Assembly (NCBI GenBank): GCA_018678395.1
Contig: JAHHMJ010000421.1
Location: 1-12,329, forward strand
Direction: 5' to 3'
Source: Gemmatimonadota bacterium
Lineage (GTDB): Bacteria > Gemmatimonadota > Gemmatimonadetes > Longimicrobiales > Gaopeijiaceae
DNA: 12,329 nucleotides
In this document: positions 7,156 to 12,329 of the stretch, one piece after another
How positions within the stretch are numbered: the first letter of the stretch is position 1
Layout of the letters: every line of letters starts with the position of its first letter
Notes under the pieces: generated by a model
What the model was told of the DNA's origin: nothing
Seen by the model: only the letters and a program-made list of their open reading frames with translations
Database searches by the model: none
Made by a program: the position numbers and the translations under genes

Positions 7156-8349
7156 TCAGTCGTAGACCAGCCAGAGCGGTCCAGGCAGGAGCCACGACAG
7201 CCCCATGCGCAACCGATCCCGCCAGTTCTCCCAGTTGTGTCCGTCGCGCGACTCGACGAATCGCACGTTCATTCCCGTCCGCTCCAGCACCGGTACCAGC
7301 GATCGGTTCTCGTAGATGAGGGACTCGTAGATCCCGCAGCTCACGAAGATACGGCGCGCCACCGCGGTGGGTGCCCTCCGGTAGTCGTTCACGAAGTCGG
7401 CGATCGGATCGAACACGGGGCCGCGCCCGTGCCCGCCGATATCCGAGAAGGCGAACGAGCCGGACTGGAGCAGCAGCCCACCGAAGGTGTCCGGGTAGCG
7501 CACCGCCGTCGAGAGCGTTGCCACGGCCCCGAGACTCGCTCCCATCAACACCCGACTCTCCGGCGCGGTCCGCAGCGGCAGCATGTGCTCGAGATCGGGC
7601 ACCAGCTCTTCGACCAGGTAGCGCGAGTGGGCCTCGGACCCGCGATACTGCTCCATGCGATCGTGTGGATGCATGAGAGCGGCCACGAGCCCCGGGATCT
7701 CGAGGCGCTGGATCAGGTTGTCGAGCACGGTCTTCAGGCCGGCATACGCCAGGTAGTCGCCCCCGTCGTGGACCAGCAGGAGCGGGTAGCTGCGCGATGG
7801 ACGAAACCGCGCCGGCCGGTAGATCGTGACCTTGCGCGTCCCTCCGAGAATCCGACTCCGGAAGCGACGTTCCTCGAGGGTGCCCTGCCGTACCGAGGGA
7901 TCTTCGACGGCCCAGTCGGGGACCGCGTACCCGGCCGCCTGGATCACCGAGTTGGCGCCGAACGGATCGCGCGCCAGATGGGGATTCAGGGGATCACGCA
8001 GCCATTCCGAGCCACCGGTTCGTACGACCTCGAATTTGTACTCGACCCGAGAGCCCTCGGGGAGTTCGAGCACGTCGTACCACAATTCGGTGCCGCGGAT
8101 GCGATGCAGCGAGTTGGCGGTCGGCAGACCGAACACCCAGTGGCGCAAACGAACGTCGTCGGCCGAACCGCGGAACAGGATCGTCACTCGCGTGCCCTCG
8201 ACGATCGGGACCGTACGCCCTTCGAGGAAGGCGTCGATCTCACCCGTCGTCGGTGAATCGCCCTCCAACGCCCGGCGCACGAACGGCTCGATGGCGAGCC
8301 CGCCCACGTCCGGCGTCTGCGGCGACGCGCGCTCGGGAGCCCACCTCAT
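7156..8349 (-). CDS. Enterochelin-esterase-like hydrolase (N-terminal sandwich domain plus esterase domain)
   Basis: A 397-residue two-domain protein. Residues 53-137 look like the immunoglobulin-like/CBM48-type N-terminal domain of Fes-type enterochelin esterases (VTILFRGSADDVRLR, then ELWYDVLELPEGSRVEYKFEV). Residues 165-390 form an alpha/beta hydrolase: oxyanion region LLLVHDGGDYL (190-200), nucleophile elbow VLMGASLGAVATL (267-279, Ser272), and His371 in RDGHNWENW. The acid is probably within CGIYESLIYENR (338-349). Fes-type enzymes hydrolyse ester bonds of iron-loaded siderophores, but many relatives are general esterases or acyl-transfer enzymes. No signal peptide is visible. The ATG at 8349 overlaps the preceding stop as ATGA, which fixes the start over an in-frame upstream extension. 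This and the compact esterase give the operon two serine hydrolases of different architecture. Confidence 0.85.
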   Translation of the reverse strand: MRWAPERASPQTPDVGGLAIEPFVRRALEGDSPTTGEIDAFLEGRTVPIVEGTRVTILFRGSADDVRLRHWVFGLPTANSLHRIRGTELWYDVLELPEGSRVEYKFEVVRTGGSEWLRDPLNPHLARDPFGANSVIQAAGYAVPDWAVEDPSVRQGTLEERRFRSRILGGTRKVTIYRPARFRPSRSYPLLLVHDGGDYLAYAGLKTVLDNLIQRLEIPGLVAALMHPHDRMEQYRGSEAHSRYLVEELVPDLEHMLPLRTAPESRVLMGASLGAVATLSTAVRYPDTFGGLLLQSGSFAFSDIGGHGRGPVFDPIADFVNDYRRAPTAVARRIFVSCGIYESLIYENRSLVPVLERTGMNVRFVESRDGHNWENWRDRLRMGLSWLLPGPLWLVYD

Positions 8350-9281
8350 GCGTGCTCTCCCAGCCGGGCCGCCTCGACCGCTGTCCACCGATGCCCATCC
8401 CACTCGGCCCGCGCCCCATGGTCCATGAGCAGGCAATCGTCCGGCTCGAACCTCCGCGCCATGCGGTCGACGCGGTCCGCATCGTCGAGCCGCAAGCGCC
8501 GGGACGCGCTCGGGAGCGGGATGACGCCCGGCACCCGCCCCAACCCCGCCTCACCCACCTCGGCATGACCCGGGCCCCACGGCGGCGAGTCGTGGAAGAG
8601 CACAACCCGCCGGGCGAGAACCATCGTGCCGCCTCCCCAGGCGACGAGCGTGCGGGACGTGAGCAAGCGGGGCATGTCGAACAGGCGCAGGCGATTCAAC
8701 AGCACGGGCACGTGCCCCCCGGCCATCGCGACCACACGCACATGGTCCAGTCGTTCGGCGAGTTGGGCTCGGATCTCGCGGACCGCATCCCGCTCGCCGA
8801 AATGAACCTCGGCCTCGAAAGCCCGGCGGGCTTCTTCGATACGGCGCAGATGGTGCTCGTCCAGACGACGAACGTCGTCGAGGGCCGCCTCGCGCTCCGG
8901 ATCGAGGACGCGCGCATCGCCGACCATCGCGGCCATGCGCGCCCACCCGTCCATGAGTCGCTGGAGGCGCAAGTTGTACGCCCGGCGCAGCAGACGCAGG
9001 CGCCGCTGGTGGGCGCGATGCGCGTCCGCGAGCTCCGGGTCACGACTCCAGACCTCTTCGCCTCGCGCATAGAGACGCAGGTTGAACCCCTCGCCGTCGA
9101 GGGCGTCGCGAATGGCGCCGTCCTCATCTTCCCATTCCTGACGGCCCGCCGTGATCCAGGCGACACCGCCGTCGCCGCGGAAGCGGTCCACCTGATGGCG
9201 AAAATCGCCCACGTCCGGATGCGACCCCAGCAGGACGACGGGACCCGACGCCTCGCTCACCGGGCCCGAAGCCTCGCTCAC
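8346..9281 (-). CDS. GATase1/peptidase-S51-like protein, probable pseudoenzyme
   Basis: About 311 residues. The pattern fits cyanophycinase/dipeptidase E-like folds: strand VVLLGS (15-20), VAWITAGRQEWEDED (40-54), AMAGGHVPVLLNRLRLF (185-201), then TLVAWGGGTMVLARRVVLFHD (211-231). In active S51 proteins the last region carries a G-x-S-A-G-A nucleophile elbow. Here the serine position appears to be Gly216, so catalysis by that route seems lost. Residues 85-180 are a long, highly charged helical insert rich in Arg, Glu and Leu. Start: GTG at 9281 overlaps the previous stop as GTGA. The first 14 residues are a tandem duplication (VSEASGP twice), with a second GTG at 9260. The family call rests on a few motifs and is moderate. 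Its place between a ligase and an esterase suggests a structural or regulatory role in the same pathway. Confidence 0.6.
   Translation of the reverse strand: MSEASGPVSEASGPVVLLGSHPDVGDFRHQVDRFRGDGGVAWITAGRQEWEDEDGAIRDALDGEGFNLRLYARGEEVWSRDPELADAHRAHQRRLRLLRRAYNLRLQRLMDGWARMAAMVGDARVLDPEREAALDDVRRLDEHHLRRIEEARRAFEAEVHFGERDAVREIRAQLAERLDHVRVVAMAGGHVPVLLNRLRLFDMPRLLTSRTLVAWGGGTMVLARRVVLFHDSPPWGPGHAEVGEAGLGRVPGVIPLPSASRRLRLDDADRVDRMARRFEPDDCLLMDHGARAEWDGHRWTAVEAARLGEHA
9240..9281 (-). repeat. 21-bp tandem duplication at a gene start
   Basis: Two adjacent 21-bp units (9261-9281 and 9240-9260) agree at 18 of 21 positions. Each encodes VSEASGP and begins with GTG, so the duplication also copies a potential start codon. 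The three differences are all in third codon positions. Confidence 0.8.
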
Positions 9282-10501
9282 CGCGCCCTCAGCTGCGTGA
9301 TCTCGCCGATGGTGTCCAGCATGCCCCGCAGGGTGTCGTAGTCCGGGTGGCGCATGCGGATCCAGGCGTTGGCCATGTAGCCGCCCTCGACCGGCTGGGT
9401 CGGCGTGCCGTCCGAAGGAACGTGGGCATCCAGAATCCACTCGCCGAACCGTCGCTGCACCTCGTCGAGCCCCTCACAGTGCGAGACCACGCCGTCGCGA
9501 TCCGGCCGCAACGCGATCAGCCCTGCCGAGTACCGTCGGGACGAGGGCGTCCCCCGTCGCCCGTACAGCACGGCCAGCGCCCACTCCATGTACAGGTCGA
9601 CCTCGTTCGCGGCCGAGTAGAGATCCCAGGTGCGGACTCCGGGAGGCCGGCACCCGATCTCGGAGAAGCGCAATCCCCTGGGCCCGAAGAACCACTCCAG
9701 GTGGGTGGCCGTCGTGTCGATCCCGAGCAACTCGTTGACTCGTGCGCCGAGGGCGCGCACTTCCGCGTAGTCCGGCACCGAGTCGATACGGTTCGTCACC
9801 ACGATCTGCGGCGAGATCCAGCGGGTCCGCATCGCTTCGAGGACGTTGGGGAAGTAGTGGCTCACGAAGTCGTGGAGCACCCGCCCCCCCGCGGTGATCG
9901 TGTCGTAGAAGCCCTCGTGTCCCTCCACGAACTCCTCCACGGCCACACTCCCACCGTGCCCCACGCCGGAGGCCGCGAGAGCGCCGCGGAGTTCGTCGTC
10001 CGAGTCGACACGGGTCGCCCCGGAGGCTCCCGCGCCGGAGCGCGGCTTGACGATCAGCGGATACCCGACACGGGCTGCGAACGCGAGGATCTCGTCGGGC
10101 GAATCCCCACCCATCGACGCCGCCGTCGGCACCCCACCCTCCCGTAGCACGTCCTTCATTGCGGGCTTGTCCCGGCACAACCAGGCCGTGCGCACCGAGG
10201 TCCCGTGGATGCCCAGGGCCTCGCGGGCCTGCGCCGCTGCCATGACGTGGGCTTCGACCGTCGCTTCGAGGCGATCCACCGCCATCCGTTCGGAAACCCA
10301 GGCCACCGTCCGGACGAGCGCATCGGCATCGATGACGGTCGGGATCTGTTCGTAGTGCACGAGCCACCGCCGCAGGTCGCCGTCGAGGCTGTCCTTCGGA
10401 CGCTCGCCGATCCCCGTGACCGCAGCGCCCGCCTCGTGCAGGGCGCGCACGAACTCCTTCTGGTTGGCGGGAAACGAAGGCTCGACGAAGACGACGTGCA
10501 T
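9278..10501 (-). CDS. ATP-grasp ligase (carboxylate-amine ligase-like), first gene of operon
   Basis: A 407-residue ATP-grasp enzyme of the biotin carboxylase/PurK/D-Ala ligase type. A Rossmann-like N-terminus (MHVVFVEPSFPANQKEFVRAL) is followed by the linker DKPAMKDVLREGGVPTA (111-127, Lys112), ATP-binding Lys152 in GYPLIVKPRSGAGASGA, the hinge VEEFVEG (188-194), and metal-binding residues in HLEW (E269) and FSEIGCRPPG (E281, 279-288). A C-terminal domain of about 110 residues closes the protein. The likely reaction joins an amino acid or other carboxylate to an amine using ATP; the substrates cannot be read. The ATG at 10501 has no Shine-Dalgarno but a pyrimidine-rich leader. The gene ends in a GTGA overlap with the next one. 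It resembles the partial ATP-grasp at the right edge (matching DKxxMKDxLR and GYPLIxKP) far more than the other ligase in this operon. Confidence 0.9.
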   Translation of the reverse strand: MHVVFVEPSFPANQKEFVRALHEAGAAVTGIGERPKDSLDGDLRRWLVHYEQIPTVIDADALVRTVAWVSERMAVDRLEATVEAHVMAAAQAREALGIHGTSVRTAWLCRDKPAMKDVLREGGVPTAASMGGDSPDEILAFAARVGYPLIVKPRSGAGASGATRVDSDDELRGALAASGVGHGGSVAVEEFVEGHEGFYDTITAGGRVLHDFVSHYFPNVLEAMRTRWISPQIVVTNRIDSVPDYAEVRALGARVNELLGIDTTATHLEWFFGPRGLRFSEIGCRPPGVRTWDLYSAANEVDLYMEWALAVLYGRRGTPSSRRYSAGLIALRPDRDGVVSHCEGLDEVQRRFGEWILDAHVPSDGTPTQPVEGGYMANAWIRMRHPDYDTLRGMLDTIGEITQLRAR

Positions 10502-10546
10502 GGCGGTCGGGGCGGAGGGACAGGGCCTCGGAATCTATGGTTTCCC

Positions 10547-10567
10547 GGCGGGCCCGCGAGGCCCGCC
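10547..10567. terminator. Perfect 8-bp hairpin upstream of the ATP-grasp operon
   Basis: GGCGGGCC (10547-10554) pairs perfectly with GGCCCGCC (10560-10567) across the loop CGCGA. It lies between the small membrane protein gene and the operon, both on the - strand. It may end or attenuate read-through, although no T-tract follows. It could equally be a leader structure of the operon. Confidence 0.4.
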
Positions 10568-10578
10568 TCTCCCGCTCT

Positions 10579-10896
10579 TCAGGAGTCGGGAACCGCGCCG
10601 GCCTCGTCTGCGCCGGGCGTGAGGAGGTGGTCGCGCTCGTCGCGGGCGGCCCTCAGCCGCCTCACGGCCTTCACGACGCGCGTGCCCGACAGCGCTCCCC
10701 ACGCGCTCAGCGCCGCCGCGATGGAGTAGGCCTGGGGTCCGACCTCTCCCGCGTACGACCCGAAGACCCCGGCGAGCACCAGCGCGACCAGGGCGCGCCG
10801 CCCATGACGCCACGCCGATGCGGAGTTCGACGTCTCCTGATCGTCCAGATCGCGCAAGCGGAGCGCCCGTTCACCGTCGGTTTCGGGTGTCTGCAT
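10579..10896 (-). CDS. Small two-helix membrane protein of unknown function
   Basis: A 105-residue protein with a charged N-terminus (about 1-33), two closely spaced hydrophobic helices (about 35-50 and 54-72), then a basic segment (VVKAVRRLRAARDERDHLL) and a short acidic tail. I do not recognise a family. The ATG at 10896 follows GAGAGGG at good ribosome-binding distance, which supports translation. The Arg/Lys-rich segment after helix two would favour a hairpin with both ends in the cytosol. It precedes the ATP-grasp operon by 77 bp on the same strand and could be its first gene, but a strong hairpin lies between them. Confidence 0.6.
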   Translation of the reverse strand: MQTPETDGERALRLRDLDDQETSNSASAWRHGRRALVALVLAGVFGSYAGEVGPQAYSIAAALSAWGALSGTRVVKAVRRLRAARDERDHLLTPGADEAGAVPDS

Positions 10897-11207
10897 GGCC
10901 CTCTCGGTCGTCGGCCTTCGAAATCAGCGGCGATACGCGGCCCCGGCGGCGACGCGCCGGGCAGGCCGAAGCTAGGAAGCGGGCAGGAGCACCATCAAGG
11001 CATTCATGCGCGATCGCCCCAGCGGCGTCGACCCCGGGGCCGGCCCGGCGACAGCCTGAGCGCGGGGGCGGCTCCATCGCGGCCATTCCATGTCGTCACG
11101 ACGCGGAACACCGAGCCCCAGACAGTGTAACACGCTATCTGTCAATATCTTCCGTCACATCTCGAGCCGGTCGCTCCCGTCCGGTCGAGCCCGTCGAAAG
11201 GACCACC
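10897..11207. other. Divergent intergenic region before dps
   Basis: This 311-bp gap holds the promoters for the small membrane protein (leftward) and the Dps gene (rightward). Its left two thirds are very GC-rich and contain a seven-pair hairpin, CCCGGCG at 10942-10948 with CGCCGGG at 10955-10961. The segment 11120-11160 is clearly more AT-rich and is the most promoter-like stretch. I see no coding sequence in it. Confidence 0.5.
11121..11143. promoter_or_regulatory. Inverted repeat, possible operator or promoter for dps
   Basis: GACAG (11121-11125) and CTGTC (11139-11143) form an inverted repeat with 13 bases between, and the left part also contains the small palindrome GTGTAACAC (11125-11133). 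The site lies 65 bp before the Dps start in the only AT-richer stretch of the gap. On the - strand a perfect -35 hexamer TTGACA sits at 11140-11145, but I find no -10 at proper spacing. Dps genes are often controlled by oxidative-stress or iron regulators; which one would act here is unknown. Confidence 0.3.
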
Positions 11208-11750
11208 ATGAGTTCCATGATCGATATCCATCCGACCGATACCGCACCCGCCGGCACCGCGCCGCATGCAGGTCTGCATCCCACGCGGAATGGCGTTTCC
11301 GCCGACGTACGCGCCGCGCTCATTCCGCTCCTGAACCAGCTGCTCGCCGACACGGTGGACCTGCGTTCGCAGATCAAGCAGGCGCATTGGAACGTCCGAG
11401 GTATCCACTTCCAGCCTCTGCACGAGCTCTTCGACGGCGTGGCGGAAGTACTTCCCGGGTTCTCCGACGAGCTGGCCGAGCGGGTGGGGATGCTCGGCGG
11501 GGCCGCCGCCGGGACCGTGAGGGATTCCGCGACCGCCTCCCGTCTCGCGGAGATTCCGGGCGGACTCCTGACAGGGAACGACGCCGTGGCTGCGGTGGCG
11601 GAGCGCATTGCCTTCGTCACCAATGCCGTCCGCGAGGGCATCTCGATCGCGGGTGAGCAGGGCGACGAGGTCACCGCCGACCTCTTCACCGAGATCGCTC
11701 GCGAACTCGACAAGCAGCTCTGGTTCGTCGAGTCGCACCGCGAGGGTTGA
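11208..11750 (+). CDS. dps: Dps, DNA-protection and iron-storage ferritin-like protein
   Basis: A 180-residue Dps-family protein. The signature QAHWNVRGIHFQPLHELFD (58-76) is clear. Ferroxidase residues appear complete: His60, His72, Asp87 and Glu91 (FSDELAERVGMLGG, 85-98), with the ligands shared between subunits as usual in Dps. Dps forms hollow dodecamers that oxidise Fe(II) with hydrogen peroxide, store the ferric mineral and, in some species, bind DNA. The N-terminal extension of about 30 residues is Thr/Pro/Ala-rich and lacks lysines, so DNA binding through a Lys-rich tail as in E. coli is not supported. The ATG at 11208 has AAAGGA about six bases upstream; an ATG three codons later is a weaker alternative. 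A strong hairpin follows the stop, suggesting a single-gene transcript. Confidence 0.93.
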   Translation: MSSMIDIHPTDTAPAGTAPHAGLHPTRNGVSADVRAALIPLLNQLLADTVDLRSQIKQAHWNVRGIHFQPLHELFDGVAEVLPGFSDELAERVGMLGGAAAGTVRDSATASRLAEIPGGLLTGNDAVAAVAERIAFVTNAVREGISIAGEQGDEVTADLFTEIARELDKQLWFVESHREG

Positions 11751-11764
11751 TGGCGACGGTACCC

Positions 11765-11804
11765 GTGGAGGGGCGGACGCCCTAGCTTGGGCCCGTCCCT
11801 CCGC
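11765..11804 (+). terminator. Strong hairpin after dps
   Basis: The outer stem pairs GGAGGG (11767-11772) with CCCTCC (11797-11802), extended by G11765-C11804. The inner stem pairs GCCC (11779-11782) with GGGC (11789-11792) around TAGCTT, and a CGG/CCG pairing bridges them with small bulges. It starts 15 bp after the dps stop. No T-run follows, so it may act as an intrinsic-like terminator or as an mRNA 3'-end stabiliser. Confidence 0.5.
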
Positions 11805-11839
11805 ACCGTTGCGCCGCTCGACTCGCCCTCCCCGATCCA

Positions 11840-12329
11840 ATGCCCGACGTCACCTTCGTCGCGCCCTTCTTCGCAGACACGACGCTCCGCTTCATCGAGG
11901 CCCTCGCCGGGCTCGACGGTGTGCGGTCGAGCGTGATCAGTCAGGACCCTTCCGACCGCATTCCGAAGCCGCTGCGCAGCCGGCTCGCCGAACATGTCCG
12001 GATTGCGGATGGTCTCGACCCCGGCGAGATCGCGAAAGCCGTGATCGAGTTGCGGCGCCGCGGCCAGAAGGTCGAACAGCTGCTGGGGACCTTCGAGGAG
12101 CTCCAGGTTCCGCTCGGCTCGGTCCGAGACCGCCTGGGGATTCCCGGGATGGATGCGGCCACGGCCGAGAACTTCCGGGACAAGTCGCGCATGAAGGACA
12201 TCCTGCGGGCTCACGGACTCCCGTGCGCGCGACATGCTCTCGTCCGCGACCCGGTCGCAGCCGGCGTCTTCGCGGGGGAAGTCGGATACCCCCTGATCGC
12301 CAAGCCTCCGGCGGGGTCCGGATCCCGCG
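11840..12329 (+). CDS. ATP-grasp ligase, N-terminal part (runs off window)
   Basis: The frame is open from the ATG at 11840 to the window end, giving 163 residues. It begins with a Rossmann-like start (MPDVTFVAPFFADTTLRFIEAL) and reaches the linker RDKSRMKDILRAHGLPCARH (113-132, Lys115) and the ATP-binding segment GYPLIAKPPAGSGS (149-162, Lys155), where the glycine loop is just starting. These match the first ATP-grasp of the operon position for position, so both belong to the same subfamily of carboxylate-amine ligases. The catalytic C-terminal half lies outside. As with that relative, no Shine-Dalgarno precedes the start and the leader is pyrimidine-rich. It is transcribed away from the operon, 89 bp after dps, so it probably heads a second transcript of the same system. 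Confidence 0.88.
   Translation, partial: MPDVTFVAPFFADTTLRFIEALAGLDGVRSSVISQDPSDRIPKPLRSRLAEHVRIADGLDPGEIAKAVIELRRRGQKVEQLLGTFEELQVPLGSVRDRLGIPGMDAATAENFRDKSRMKDILRAHGLPCARHALVRDPVAAGVFAGEVGYPLIAKPPAGSGSR

Noticed and set aside
11135..12235. A - strand frame of 366 residues across dps and the right-edge ligase
   Set aside because: It spans two clearly coding + strand genes and the hairpin between them, and its translation shows no domain.

Overview
The window is GC-rich bacterial DNA, almost entirely protein-coding, with compact intergenic gaps and no RNA genes, CRISPR arrays or insertion sequences that I can recognise. No gene fixes the taxonomy. The high GC, a sigma-54 activator, a Dps, several ATP-grasp ligases and a mix of Shine-Dalgarno and SD-less starts would suit a soil or aquatic lineage such as Gemmatimonadota or a similar high-GC phylum, but this is a weak inference.

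Left part (1-5093). The window opens inside a universal stress protein, followed by a small VIT1/CCC1-type metal transporter, both on the + strand. Facing them on the - strand are a sensor-less sigma-54-dependent activator with an intact GAFTGA loop and, upstream of it, an octopine/nopaline (opine) dehydrogenase-family enzyme. Divergent from the latter is a + strand protein joining an AbiEi-type antitoxin winged helix to a DUF559 endonuclease-like domain. A non-coding convergent gap of about 490 bp follows (4606-5093), with two GC-rich hairpins, a short palindrome and an 18-bp imperfect direct repeat.

Central part (5094-10501, - strand). This is the most notable unit: five genes read 10501 to 5094. 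In order they are an ATP-grasp ligase, a GATase1/peptidase-S51-like protein whose expected nucleophile seems to be missing, an enterochelin-esterase-like hydrolase with an N-terminal sandwich domain, a second and unrelated-looking ATP-grasp ligase, and a compact single-domain esterase. Three of the four junctions are 4-nt stop/start overlaps (GTGA, ATGA, GTGA). I infer translational coupling and one pathway that forms and then cleaves or transfers an amide- or ester-linked small molecule or peptide. The product cannot be told from sequence. A small two-helix membrane protein lies just upstream on the same strand.

Right part (10897-12329, + strand). A possible operator lies before a Dps ferritin-like protein. 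After a strong hairpin, a third ATP-grasp gene begins and runs off the window end. It resembles the first ATP-grasp of the operon, so the ATP-grasp system probably continues beyond the window. Several genes (VIT/CCC1, opine dehydrogenase, enterochelin-esterase-like hydrolase, Dps) belong to families with roles in metal handling. That common theme is suggestive but unproven.
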